The position numbers were made by a program, and so were the translations under genes. A stretch of DNA of 64,000 nucleotides from Streptomyces sp. CMB-StM0423 (lineage in GTDB: Bacteria; Actinomycetota; Actinomycetes; Streptomycetales; Streptomycetaceae). The stretch is from NCBI RefSeq assembly GCF_002847285.1, contig NZ_CP025407.1, positions 6,513,001 through 6,577,000 on the forward strand. The letters are read 5' to 3'. Shown in pieces: positions 40,215 through 49,247 of this stretch. Positions within the stretch are counted from its first letter, which is position 1; every line of letters begins with the position of its first letter. Below the pieces are notes generated by a model that ran no database searches, was not told the DNA's origin, and saw nothing but the letters and a program-made list of their open reading frames with translations.

Positions 40215-41042
40215 CTACGCCCCGCCGCCCGCGTCGTACGCCGCGAAGGACCGCTCCGGCAGCAGCCAGCCCTCCTCGCGGAAGATCCGCGTCCCCGCCT
40301 CCCGCACCCCGGCGTCGGCCCCCGCGCGGGCGACCCAGTCGCCGGGCGCCGGGCCCAGGAGGTCCCGCAGCCGGGCGGAGGCGGCGAGGAGGCGGGCGAG
40401 GAGGGCGGGTTGGTCCGGGGTGTGGGGGAGCGGGCGGCCGCGGCCGTCGGAGAGGACGCCGCGGGCGTTGTAGTAGACGTACGTGCCCGGCAGCCCCCCG
40501 CCGCCGGGCAGCCGCACCGGGAACTCCGCGGCCGGCAGCAGGGCGCGCCCGTAGTTCGGCATCTCCGTGCCGTCCACGGCGCGCAGTTGCGCGTCGTCCA
40601 GCCACGTCACCCACAGCCGCGACTCGGCGGCCGTCTCGGCGTACGGGGCGGCCGCGACGTACCCCGGCGCGCTGATGTGCCCCGAGACGCCGACGCCGAG
40701 GCCGCCGGCGGTGACCGGGGAGACCGGCACGACGGCGGGCAGCCCCAGGTGCGTGAGCTTGTGCCGCACCTGCCCGGGCGCCGCGTTGGACCCCAGCGCC
40801 AGTACCGGGACCCGCGCCGCCACCGGCGCCTGCCCGAGCGCCGCCAGCGTCTCGTCCAGCCCCGTGTCCGTACCGCCCTCCGCGACCCGCCACCGCCCCA
40901 CCCCGCCCGGCGCGGGCCGCAGCGGCAGCAGCCGGTCGCCTGCGAGCAGCGAGGGACCGGGCACCGGCGGCTCCGGATACGCCAGCGGCTCCAGCAGGGG
41001 TACGGTCGCGAGGCCCAGCGCCTCCAGGGTTCTGTCCGGCAC
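40215..41042 (-). CDS. Unrecognised cytoplasmic protein with an ALGSNAAPGQ motif
   Basis: This is about 275 residues, soluble, with a strong central motif VLALGSNAAPGQVRHKL and a later GGLPGTYVYYNARGVLSDG. The GSN-type motif recalls the substrate loop of gamma-glutamylcyclotransferase-like folds, but I cannot confirm the family. The GTG at 41042 (MPDRTLEALGLATVPLLEP) is chosen because it leaves about 100 bp for the divergent promoter. An ATG at 41138 would add a 32-residue Arg/Gly-rich start and leave only 7 bp to the next gene. It is divergent from aminopeptidase N. Confidence 0.6.
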   Translation of the reverse strand: MPDRTLEALGLATVPLLEPLAYPEPPVPGPSLLAGDRLLPLRPAPGGVGRWRVAEGGTDTGLDETLAALGQAPVAARVPVLALGSNAAPGQVRHKLTHLGLPAVVPVSPVTAGGLGVGVSGHISAPGYVAAAPYAETAAESRLWVTWLDDAQLRAVDGTEMPNYGRALLPAAEFPVRLPGGGGLPGTYVYYNARGVLSDGRGRPLPHTPDQPALLARLLAASARLRDLLGPAPGDWVARAGADAGVREAGTRIFREEGWLLPERSFAAYDAGGGA

Positions 41043-41145
41043 GCCGAGCAGCGTAGTCCCGCCGCCCGCGCCCCGCACGCGAGTCCGAGGCTCGGCCCCG
41101 CCCGGGTGTCGTCGTACCCGCAGGTCGTGAGGCAGCATAAGGCCC

Positions 41146-43698
41146 ATGCCCGCACTCACCCGCGCCGAGGCGCAGCTCCGCGCCGACCTGCTGGACGTCC
41201 GCCACTACGCCGTCGACCTCGACCTGACGCGCGGTGAGGAGGTCTTCGGCTCCAGCACCGTCATCACCTTCGCCGCCCGCACGGCGGCGGAGACGTTCGT
41301 CGAGATCCGGCCCGCCGAGCTGGTACGTGCCACGCTCGACGGCCGGGACCTGGACACCGGCGCGCTCGACGACAACCGGCTCGCGCTGCAACTCGCCGAG
41401 GGCGAGCACGAACTGCGCGTCGAGGCCGTCATGAGCTACTCGCGCACCGGCGAGGGCGTGCACCGCTTCACGGATCCCGCCGACGGCGAGACGTACGTCT
41501 ACAGCCAGCTCTTCCTGGACGACGTGCAGCGTGCCTTCGCCGCGTTCGACCAGCCCGACCTCAAGGCCGTCTTCGACGTCTCCGTCACCGCGCCCGCCGG
41601 CTGGACCGTGCTCGGCAACGGCATCGCCCACCAGGAAGCGGACGCGGGACCGGACGCCGATCCCGAAGACGGCGTGCGCTGGCGGCTGACCACCACCCCG
41701 CCGCTGGCCACCTACCTCGTCGCCGTCGCCGCCGGACCGTGGCACTCCGTCCACACCGAGCACGCCGGGCTGCCCTTCGGTCTGCACTGCCGCCGCTCGC
41801 TCGCCGCCCACCTCGACGCCGACGCCGAGGAGCTGTTCGACGTCACCCGGCGCTGCTTCGACCGCTACCACGAGCGGTTCGCCGAGCCGTACCCCTTCGA
41901 CTCCTACGACCAGGCGTTCGTCCCGGAGTTCAACGCCAACGCCATGGAGAACCCGGGCCTGGTCACCTTCCGCGACGAATTCGTCTACCGCTCCGCCGTC
42001 ACCGACACGGAGCGCCAGACCCGCGCCATGGTCATCGCGCACGAGATGGCGCACATGTGGTTCGGCGACCTGGTCACGCTGCGCTGGTGGGACGACATCT
42101 GGCTGAACGAGTCCTTCGCCGAGTACATGGGCTACCAGATCCTCGCCGAGGCCACCCGCTTCACCGGCACCTGGACCGACTTCGCCATCGCCCGCAAGAG
42201 CTGGGGCTACGACGCCGACCAGCGGCCCTCCACGCACCCCGTCGCCCCGCCGCGCGTCCCCGACAGCGCCTCCGCGCTGCAGAACTTCGACGGCATCTCG
42301 TACGCGAAGGGCGCCTCCGCGCTGCGCCAACTCGTCGCCTGGATGGGCGAGAAGGACTTCTTCGCCGGGCTCGACGACTACTTCTCCCGGCACCGCTTCG
42401 GCAACGCCACCCTCGCCGACTTCATCGAGTCCATGGACCGCGCCTCCGGCCGCGACGTGCCCGCGTGGGCAGACGCCTGGCTGCGCACCACCGGCGTCGA
42501 CACCTTCCGCCCGGAGACCTGGCAGGGCGAGGACGACGTATGGGCGCTGGAGGTGGAGCACACCGGGCGCCGCCCGCACCGGCTGGACGTCGGCCTCTAC
42601 GACGAAGCCCCCGACGAGCCGGGGCGGATGGTCCTGCGCGAGAAGGTGGCGCAGGAGTTCGCCGAGGACCTCGGGCTGAAGTCCGCGTCCGCGGAGGGCC
42701 GGGCGCCCGACCTCGTGCTCGTCAACGACGGCGACCTCACGTACGCCAAGATCCGGCTCGACGAGGGCTCCTGGGAGACCGCGCTGCGCTGCCTGTCCGG
42801 CATCCCCGACCCGCTCAGCCGCGCCGTGCTGTGGAACGCCGCCCGTGACATGGTGCGCGACGCCGAACTCCCGCCCGCCGACTACCTCCAGGCCGCCGCC
42901 GGGCACCTGCCGGCCGAGGACGACCTCGCCGTCGTCCAGGGCGTGCTGGCCTTCGCCCGCGGTCCGGTCGCGGGCGTCTACGTCCCCGACGCGGACCGCC
43001 CCGCGGCCCGCGCGGCGGTCGCGGAGACCTGCCGCGAACTGCTGCGCCGCACCGACGACGACGGCGACCCCGGGCTGCGGCTCGCGGCCGTACGCGCCCT
43101 CATCGACTGCGCGGACGAGCCCGACGAGGTACGCGACTGGCTCGCCGCCGGCACCGTACCCGGCGGCCCCGTGCTCGACCCCGACCTGCGCTGGCGCTGC
43201 CTCGCCCGGCTTGCCGTCCTCGGCGCCGCGACCCCGGAGCGGATCGAGGCGGAGGTGGCGCGCGACCCGGGCGCGTCCGCGCAGGAGGGCGCGGCGCGGT
43301 GCCTCGCCGCGCTGCCGGACGCCGGGGCGAAGGCGGCGGCCTGGGAGTCGATGTACGGGGGCGCGGGCGGCGCCGCCGAGCTTTCCAACTACCTGTTCAC
43401 CGCCACCGCGGTGGGCTTCTGGCAGCCGGAGCACCGCGAGGTGCTGGCGCCGTACGTGCCGCGCTGGTTCGCCGAGACGCCGGCGCTCGCCGAGCGCCGC
43501 GGCCCGGCCATCGCCGAGGCGGCGGGGCGCTCCGGGTTCCCGCGGGGGTTCGTGGACGCGGAGACGCTGCGGCTCGGCGAGGAGTGCCTGGAGCGGGACG
43601 ACCTGGTGCCGGCGCTACGGCGGCGGCTGGCCGACCAACTCGACGACCTGGGCCGGGCGCTGCGCGTACGCGGGGCGGCGGACATCCGGGGCGAGTAG
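41146..43698 (+). CDS. pepN: Aminopeptidase N (peptidase M1)
   Basis: This 850-residue cytosolic zinc aminopeptidase removes N-terminal residues during protein turnover. The exopeptidase motif is NANAMENPG (about residue 265) in place of GAMEN, as in many actinobacterial PepN enzymes. The zinc site is HEMAHMWFGD with the downstream ligand in LNESFAEYMG. An N-terminal beta domain, catalytic domain and long C-terminal helical domain can all be discerned, and the length is typical of the actinobacterial family. The ATG at 41146 has little upstream space because of the divergent neighbour. Confidence 0.95.
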   Translation: MPALTRAEAQLRADLLDVRHYAVDLDLTRGEEVFGSSTVITFAARTAAETFVEIRPAELVRATLDGRDLDTGALDDNRLALQLAEGEHELRVEAVMSYSRTGEGVHRFTDPADGETYVYSQLFLDDVQRAFAAFDQPDLKAVFDVSVTAPAGWTVLGNGIAHQEADAGPDADPEDGVRWRLTTTPPLATYLVAVAAGPWHSVHTEHAGLPFGLHCRRSLAAHLDADAEELFDVTRRCFDRYHERFAEPYPFDSYDQAFVPEFNANAMENPGLVTFRDEFVYRSAVTDTERQTRAMVIAHEMAHMWFGDLVTLRWWDDIWLNESFAEYMGYQILAEATRFTGTWTDFAIARKSWGYDADQRPSTHPVAPPRVPDSASALQNFDGISYAKGASALRQLVAWMGEKDFFAGLDDYFSRHRFGNATLADFIESMDRASGRDVPAWADAWLRTTGVDTFRPETWQGEDDVWALEVEHTGRRPHRLDVGLYDEAPDEPGRMVLREKVAQEFAEDLGLKSASAEGRAPDLVLVNDGDLTYAKIRLDEGSWETALRCLSGIPDPLSRAVLWNAARDMVRDAELPPADYLQAAAGHLPAEDDLAVVQGVLAFARGPVAGVYVPDADRPAARAAVAETCRELLRRTDDDGDPGLRLAAVRALIDCADEPDEVRDWLAAGTVPGGPVLDPDLRWRCLARLAVLGAATPERIEAEVARDPGASAQEGAARCLAALPDAGAKAAAWESMYGGAGGAAELSNYLFTATAVGFWQPEHREVLAPYVPRWFAETPALAERRGPAIAEAAGRSGFPRGFVDAETLRLGEECLERDDLVPALRRRLADQLDDLGRALRVRGAADIRGE

Positions 43699-43843
43699 CG
43701 GCACGGGGCCGGGCGGGGCTGCCGGAACGGCGTCGCGCCCGGTCCCGTAGCAGATCGTGGAACGCGTCCCTCCGCGTCCTGACGCGTTCCCACGTACGGG
43801 CGAACTCCCGGGCAGAACGGTGCGTTTCGGAGAAATGGCGGAA

Positions 43844-43862
43844 GTAGGTTAGGGCCGCCTCA
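43844..43862. promoter_or_regulatory. Iron box (DmdR/IdeR type) upstream of desA
   Basis: The 19-mer GTAGGTTAGGGCCGCCTCA matches the iron-box consensus TTAGGTTAGGCTCACCTAA at 14 of 19 positions, including the whole TAGGTTAGG half. It lies 43 bases before the desA start. This is the expected position for iron-dependent repression of siderophore genes by DmdR1. Confidence 0.82.
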
Positions 43863-43905
43863 CCTCACCACCGGTCCTCCGGGACCGGCGCACTCAGGAG
43901 CCTGC

Positions 43906-45363
43906 ATGCCCGCTGCCGCCGAAGCCCCCCTCGCGGGCGGCCACGCCGGCCCCCGCGCCCTCCGCCCGTACCTCGACACCGTCCTCGCCGCCCTCGGCGA
44001 CGGCGCCGACCGCCGCCGGGGGCCGCTGCCCGCCGGCGGTCCGGCGGCCGTCGCCGCGCGGGTGCGCGAAGCCGTCCGCCCCGTGCTGCCCGACACCGGC
44101 GTCGGCGCGGACGCGGCCCTCGCCGAACTCGTCCGCCTCCTCGCCGAGGGCGCCGCCGACCCGGCGGACCCGCACTGCGCCGCCCACCTGCACGCCCCGC
44201 CGCTCGCCGTCGCCGCCGCCGCGGACCTCGCGGCCGGCGCGCTCAACCCGTCGCTGGACTCCTGGGACCAGGCCCCGGCCGCCGCCGAACTGGAGGCCGA
44301 GGTGGCCGCCGCCGTCGCCGCAGAGGTCCACCCCGGCGCCGCCCGGCCCGACGCGCTGGTCACCACCGGCGGCACGGAGGCCAACCAGCTCGCGCTGCTG
44401 CTCGCCCGCGAACTCCTCGGCCCCGGCGTGCAGGTGGTCGCGGGCGCCAACGCCCACCACAGCGTGCGGCGCGCCGCGTGGCTGCTGGGCATGCGCGCCC
44501 CGCACGTCGTGCCGACGCCGCGCGGCGTCCTGGACCCCGCCGCCGTACGGGCCGTGCTCGCGGACGTCCGCGGCCCCGGCGGCGCCCCGGGCCCGGCGCT
44601 GGTCGTCGCCACCGCCGGCACCACCGACGAAGGCGCCGTCGACCCGCTGCCGGGGCTCGCCGACGCCGCCGCGGCGCACGGCGCCCGGCTGCACGTGGAC
44701 GCCGCGTACGGCGGGCTGCTGCTGCTCGCCCCGGGCCGCGCGCACCTCGTCGCCGGGCTCGACCGGGCCCACACCGTCGCCCTCGACCTGCACAAGCTGG
44801 GCTGGCAGCCGATCGCCGCCGGCTTCCTGGCCGTACGCGACGACGCCGACCTGGCGCCGCTCGCGTACACCGCCGACTACCTCAGCGCCGACGACGACAC
44901 CGACGCCGGGCTGCCCGCCCTGCTGCACCGCTCGCTGCGCACCACGCGCCGCGCCGACGTACTCAAGATCGCCGTCACGCTGCGCGCGCTGGGCCGCGCC
45001 GGGGTCGCGGAGCTGGTGGAGGCGACCTTCACCGCGGCGGCGCGGCTCGCGGAACTGGTCGAGGAGGACCCGGAGCTGGAGTTGTACGCGCCGCCGACGC
45101 TGACCACGGTCCTCTTCCGGCCCGTCGGCGCCGGCGACGCGGCGGTCGCGGCGCTGCGGCGGCGGCTGCTGTACGACGGGCACGCGGTGCTCGGCCGCGC
45201 CGGGGCGGGCGGGCGGCGCTGGCTGAAGGCCACCCTGCTCAACCCCCATGTCCAGCCGGGCGACCTGCGCAACCTGCTCAAGCTCGTCACCGAGGCCCAC
45301 CGGGCACCGGCCCCTTCGCCCCGGCAGGAACGCGAGAACGGAACCGCCCCCGATGCCCGCTGA
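43906..45363 (+). CDS. desA: PLP-dependent lysine decarboxylase, desferrioxamine pathway
   Basis: DesA decarboxylates lysine to cadaverine, the first step of desferrioxamine synthesis. The 485-residue group II decarboxylase has the PLP motifs LVTTGGTEANQLALL, the histidine ANAHHSVRRAAWLLG, HVDAAYGG and the Schiff-base lysine in ALDLHKLGWQP. The iron box upstream implies derepression in low iron. It overlaps desB by 11 bases. DesA-type decarboxylases also act in related pathways (2,4-diaminobutyrate), so substrate preference is inferred from the desB pairing. It carries an Arg/Pro-rich C-terminus. Confidence 0.9.
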   Translation: MPAAAEAPLAGGHAGPRALRPYLDTVLAALGDGADRRRGPLPAGGPAAVAARVREAVRPVLPDTGVGADAALAELVRLLAEGAADPADPHCAAHLHAPPLAVAAAADLAAGALNPSLDSWDQAPAAAELEAEVAAAVAAEVHPGAARPDALVTTGGTEANQLALLLARELLGPGVQVVAGANAHHSVRRAAWLLGMRAPHVVPTPRGVLDPAAVRAVLADVRGPGGAPGPALVVATAGTTDEGAVDPLPGLADAAAAHGARLHVDAAYGGLLLLAPGRAHLVAGLDRAHTVALDLHKLGWQPIAAGFLAVRDDADLAPLAYTADYLSADDDTDAGLPALLHRSLRTTRRADVLKIAVTLRALGRAGVAELVEATFTAAARLAELVEEDPELELYAPPTLTTVLFRPVGAGDAAVAALRRRLLYDGHAVLGRAGAGGRRWLKATLLNPHVQPGDLRNLLKLVTEAHRAPAPSPRQERENGTAPDAR

Positions 45364-46771
45364 GCACACCGGCCGCCGGCGCCCCCTGGACCTCGCCGGG
45401 ATCGGCATCGGCCCGTTCAACCTCTCGCTCGCCGCCCTCGCCGCCCGCGTCCGCGGCCTGACCACCGCGTTCTACGAGCGCCGCCCGGAGTTCCGCTGGC
45501 ACTCCGGGCTGCTCATCGAGGGCACCACGCTCCAAGTGCCCTTCCTCGCCGACCTCGTCACGCTCGCCGACCCCACCAGCCCCTTCAGCTTCCTCAACTA
45601 CCTGCGGGTGCGCGAGAGGCTCTACCCCTTCTACTTCGCCGAGCGCTTCCACGCCCACCGCGCCGAGTACGACGCGTACTGCCGCTGGGTCAGCGGGCAG
45701 CTTCCCGGCCTGCACTTCGGCCACCAGGTCGAGGATGTCCGCTGGAACGCGGAAAGCGGCCTCTTCGAGGCCGACTTCGCCCAGCTCGACGCCGCCGGCG
45801 AGGCCGCCGCGCTGGGCCGCGCGCACGCCCGGCACCTCGTCGTGGGGGTGGGCACCGAGCCGTACGTGCCGGAGGCGCTGCGCCCGCTCGTCGGCTCGCC
45901 CACGGCCGACGTCGTGCACTCCGCCGACTACCTGCCCCACCGCGCCCGCCTCGCCGCCGCCGGGCACGTCACCGTCGTCGGCGCCGGGCAGTCCGGCGCG
46001 GAGGTCTTCCTCGACCTGCTGCGGGCCCGGCCCGCGGGCGCGGAGGGGCTGCACTGGCTGGCCCGCTCCCCGGCCTTCGCGCCCATGGAGTACAGCAAGC
46101 TGGGCCTGGAGCAGTTCACCCCCGACTACGCGCGCTACTTCCACGGGCTGCCCGAGGAGGTACGCGACGACCTGCTGCCGAGGCAGTGGCAGTTGTACAA
46201 GGGCATCGACGGCGAGACCATCGCCGCCGTGCACGACGAGCTGTACCGCCGCACCCTCGGCGGCGGCTGGCCCGACGTGGTCCTCACCCCCGGCGTCACC
46301 GTACGCACCGCCGGGCGCCTCGGCTCGGACCGCATCGAACTGCACCTGGAGCACGCCGCGCAGGGCGCCCGCGAGACGCTGCGCACCGACGCCGTGGTGC
46401 TCGCCACCGGCTACCGCGAGCGCCCGCTCGACGGCCTCCTCGCCCCGCTGGAGCCGCTGCTCCAGCGCGACGCCGCGGGCCGCCCGCAGGTCGACGAGCG
46501 GCACCGCCTCGTGCTCGACCCCGAGGTCACGGGCCGGATCTACGTCCAGAACGCCGAGCGGCACACGCACGGCGTCGGCGCCCCCGACCTGGGCCTGGCC
46601 GCGCACCGCAGCGCCGTCATCCTCGACGACGTCACCGGCGCGGAGCCGTACCCGCTGCCGAGCCGTACCGCCTTCACCACCTTCGGGCTCCGGCAGACCC
46701 GGCGCGCACGCCCCGGTGCACCGGCGCCCCCCAGCCCGCGCGCGCCGGACCCTGGCACAGTAAGGGCATGA
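45353..46771 (+). CDS. desB: L-lysine/cadaverine N-monooxygenase, desferrioxamine pathway
   Basis: DesB hydroxylates an amine nitrogen of cadaverine (or lysine) using FAD, NADPH and oxygen. The FAD site GIGIGPFNLSLAALA is at residues ~15-30, the NADPH site VVGAGQSGAEVFLD is near 206, and LATGYRERPLD lies near the C-terminus. The family hallmark FLADLVTLADPTSPFSFLNYL is intact. At 472 residues it has a somewhat low-complexity Pro/Arg tail. Its start overlaps desA and its stop overlaps the next gene by four bases. The usual third and fourth genes (desC acyltransferase, desD synthetase) do not follow. Confidence 0.93.
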   Translation: MPAEHTGRRRPLDLAGIGIGPFNLSLAALAARVRGLTTAFYERRPEFRWHSGLLIEGTTLQVPFLADLVTLADPTSPFSFLNYLRVRERLYPFYFAERFHAHRAEYDAYCRWVSGQLPGLHFGHQVEDVRWNAESGLFEADFAQLDAAGEAAALGRAHARHLVVGVGTEPYVPEALRPLVGSPTADVVHSADYLPHRARLAAAGHVTVVGAGQSGAEVFLDLLRARPAGAEGLHWLARSPAFAPMEYSKLGLEQFTPDYARYFHGLPEEVRDDLLPRQWQLYKGIDGETIAAVHDELYRRTLGGGWPDVVLTPGVTVRTAGRLGSDRIELHLEHAAQGARETLRTDAVVLATGYRERPLDGLLAPLEPLLQRDAAGRPQVDERHRLVLDPEVTGRIYVQNAERHTHGVGAPDLGLAAHRSAVILDDVTGAEPYPLPSRTAFTTFGLRQTRRARPGAPAPPSPRAPDPGTVRA

Positions 46772-47475
46772 CGAACCCGCCCCCCGCTCCCGCCCCGGCC
46801 CCCTACGGCACCCCGGACCAGCCGCGCCTCGCCGTCCGCGGCGAGGCCCGGCTCGAAGTGGACCCGGAGATCGCCCGGATCGCCGTCACCGTCGCCGTCC
46901 GCGGCACCGACCGGCGCACCGCGCTGGAGGACCTGACCCGCCGCAACGCCGAGGCGCGCGACCTGATCAGGTCGTACGGCGACGCGGTCGAGAAGCTGGA
47001 GACGGGCGCGCTGCTCGTGACCCCGGAACTCGGCCGGCACGGCCGCGGCGAGCGCGTGCGCCGCTACCACGGCCGGGTCCGGCTGGCCGCGACGTTCAGC
47101 GACTTCACCGCGCTGGGCGAGCTGAGCACCCGGGCCGCCGACCTCGAACTCACGGGCGTCGAAGGGCCGTGGTGGGCGCTGCGCCCGGACTCGCCGGTGC
47201 ACCGCGAGGCGCGGCAGCAGGCGGTACGGGAGGCGGTGACGCGCGCCCGTGAGTACGCCCAGGCGATGGGCGCGGAGCTGACGGCCGTGCTGGAGATCGC
47301 CGACGAGGGCGCGGATCGGCAGGAGGCGTGGCTGGCGGCGGAGGCGACCCGCGGCTACGGCGGCCCCGCCGTACCCGGCGGGGAGGCGGCCCCCGCACTC
47401 GACCTCGAACCTCAGCGACAGACTGTCTACGCACGGGTGAACGCAAGGTTCACCATGACCCGTCCGCAACTCTGA
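46768..47475 (+). CDS. SIMPL-domain (DUF541) protein
   Basis: This 235-residue protein has the SIMPL domain opening PRLAVRGEARLEVDPEIARIAV and the strand RYHGRVRLAATFSDF. No signal peptide or membrane helix is visible, so it would be cytoplasmic, unlike the periplasmic Gram-negative relatives. Its ATG overlaps the desB stop (ATGA), so it is likely cotranscribed with desAB and under the same iron box. The family is named from an IRAK-pathway protein and its bacterial function is not established. Position where desC normally lies is notable, but it shows no acetyltransferase motif. Confidence 0.82.
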   Translation: MTNPPPAPAPAPYGTPDQPRLAVRGEARLEVDPEIARIAVTVAVRGTDRRTALEDLTRRNAEARDLIRSYGDAVEKLETGALLVTPELGRHGRGERVRRYHGRVRLAATFSDFTALGELSTRAADLELTGVEGPWWALRPDSPVHREARQQAVREAVTRAREYAQAMGAELTAVLEIADEGADRQEAWLAAEATRGYGGPAVPGGEAAPALDLEPQRQTVYARVNARFTMTRPQL

Positions 47476-47609
47476 AAGCGCTCATCAGAGCAGCGGCCCG
47501 CACGTTTTATTAGTTGTCAGCTCGATCTCAATAGACCTTCGCTCAAATGTCGTTGGGGAATGGCCAATACCCGGTTCCCTACCTGCCGGTAAGTCATAGA
47601 GTCGAAAGT

Positions 47610-49043
47610 ATGCGCCGAGCGAAGATTGTCTGCACCCTGGGTCCAGCCACCGACACATACGACCAGATCAAGGGCCTGGTCGAAGCGGGAATGGACGTCG
47701 CCAGGTTCAATCTCAGCCATGGCACCTACGCTGAGCACGAAGAGCGTTACGCACGGGTGCGCAAGGCCGCGGACGAAACGGGGCGCAGCGTCGGCGTGCT
47801 CGCCGACCTTCAGGGCCCGAAGATCCGGCTGGGCACGTTCCGCGAAGGTCCTGTATTTCTCGAACGGGGCGATGAATTCACCATCAGCGTCGATCCGGTC
47901 GAAGGCGACCGCCAGTGCTGCGGTACGACGTACGCCGGGCTGGCCGCCGACGTCGGGCGGGGCGAGCGGATCCTCGTCGACGACGGCCGCGTCACGCTGG
48001 AGGTGACCGCCGTGGACGGGCCCCGGGTCCGCACGATGGTCATCGAGGGCGGCATGGTCTCCGACCACAAGGGCCTCAACCTGCCCGGCGTCGCCGTCTC
48101 CGTCCCCGCGCTCTCCACCAAGGACCGCGAGGACCTGCGCTGGGCGCTGCGCGCAGGGGCGGACATCATCGCGCTGTCCTTCGTCCGCTCCGGCCAGGAC
48201 GTCCGCGACGTCCACCGGATCATGGACGAGGAGGGCCGGCGGGTGCCGGTGATCGCCAAGGTGGAGAAGCCGCAGGCGGTGGAGAACCTGGAGGGCATCG
48301 TCGACGCCTTCGACGGGCTCATGGTGGCCCGCGGCGACCTCGGCGTGGAAATGCCGCTGGAGCAGGTGCCGATGGTGCAGAAGCGCGCGGTCAAGCTGGC
48401 CAAGCGGAACGCCAAGCCGGTCATCGTCGCCACGCAGATGCTGGACTCGATGATCGAGGCGTCCCGGCCGACGCGCGCCGAGGCGTCCGACGTGGCCAAC
48501 GCGGTGATGGACGGCACGGACGCGGTGATGCTGTCCGGCGAGACGAGCGTCGGCAAGTACCCGATCCAGACGGTGCGGACGATGGGCCGGATCGTGCAGG
48601 CGGCGGAGGAGGAGATGCTCGCCAAGGGCCTGCCGCCGCTGACCGAGCGCAACAAGCCGCGCACGCAGGGCGGTGCGGTGGCGCGTGCGGCGGCGGAGGT
48701 CGGCGACTTCCTCGGCGCGCGCTATCTGGTGGCCTTCACGCAGTCCGGCGACACGGTGCGGCGGCTCTCGCGCTACCGCTCGCCGATCCCGGTGCTGGCC
48801 TTCACCCCGGACCCGGCGACGCGCAGCCAGCTCAACCTGACGTGGGGCGTGGAGACGTTCCTCGGCCCGATGGTGCAGACGACCGACGAGATGGTGGCGC
48901 AGGTCGACGAGCAGTTGCTGAAGATCGGCCGCTGCCGCAAGGGCGACGTCGTGGTGATCACCGCCGGCAGCCCCCCGGGCATCCCCGGCTCGACCAACCT
49001 CGTCCGCGTCCACCACATCGGCGAGGACGACACGGTGAGCTGA
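47610..49043 (+). CDS. pyk: Pyruvate kinase
   Basis: This 477-residue glycolytic enzyme makes pyruvate and ATP from phosphoenolpyruvate. The signatures are complete: RRAKIVCTLGPA, MDVARFNLSHG, LADLQGPKIRLG, active-site loop IAKVEKPQAVEN with its lysine, VARGDLGVEMP and MLSGETSVGKYP. The C-terminal allosteric domain (about 360-477) is present. The ATG at 47610 has a weak ribosome-binding site. The upstream region around 47500-47545 is unusually AT-rich and probably holds the promoter. Many streptomycetes have two pyk genes; which one this is cannot be told. Confidence 0.97.
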   Translation: MRRAKIVCTLGPATDTYDQIKGLVEAGMDVARFNLSHGTYAEHEERYARVRKAADETGRSVGVLADLQGPKIRLGTFREGPVFLERGDEFTISVDPVEGDRQCCGTTYAGLAADVGRGERILVDDGRVTLEVTAVDGPRVRTMVIEGGMVSDHKGLNLPGVAVSVPALSTKDREDLRWALRAGADIIALSFVRSGQDVRDVHRIMDEEGRRVPVIAKVEKPQAVENLEGIVDAFDGLMVARGDLGVEMPLEQVPMVQKRAVKLAKRNAKPVIVATQMLDSMIEASRPTRAEASDVANAVMDGTDAVMLSGETSVGKYPIQTVRTMGRIVQAAEEEMLAKGLPPLTERNKPRTQGGAVARAAAEVGDFLGARYLVAFTQSGDTVRRLSRYRSPIPVLAFTPDPATRSQLNLTWGVETFLGPMVQTTDEMVAQVDEQLLKIGRCRKGDVVVITAGSPPGIPGSTNLVRVHHIGEDDTVS

Positions 49044-49148
49044 CGCACCGCGGAGTTGCGCCTTCGGCGGGGTGGCCGGGTGGGAAACCAGGGCATCGCG
49101 GTGCGCGCGGGCTTGCGCGCCTGCGGAACGCCGCGCCCGGCCGCCGCT

Positions 49149-49174
49149 GCTCACCGCAGGCGGCAGCGGTGAGC
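49149..49174. terminator. Bidirectional terminator between convergent pyk and polA
   Basis: GCTCACCGC (49149-49157) pairs with GCGGTGAGC (49166-49174) around an 8-nt loop. It lies in the 204-bp gap between the convergent stop codons, so it may serve both genes. No T-tract on either strand. Confidence 0.65.
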
Positions 49175-49247
49175 CTCGCATCTCCCGCTCCCGCCGGCGG
49201 AGCCGCGGACCGGGCTGTTCCCTGCCCCCGGCGGCGGGGCGAGGCGT

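Noticed and set aside
40090..43434. About 1,100-codon minus-strand frame opposite pepN
   Set aside because: Antisense shadow of aminopeptidase N, which carries complete M1 motifs on the plus strand.
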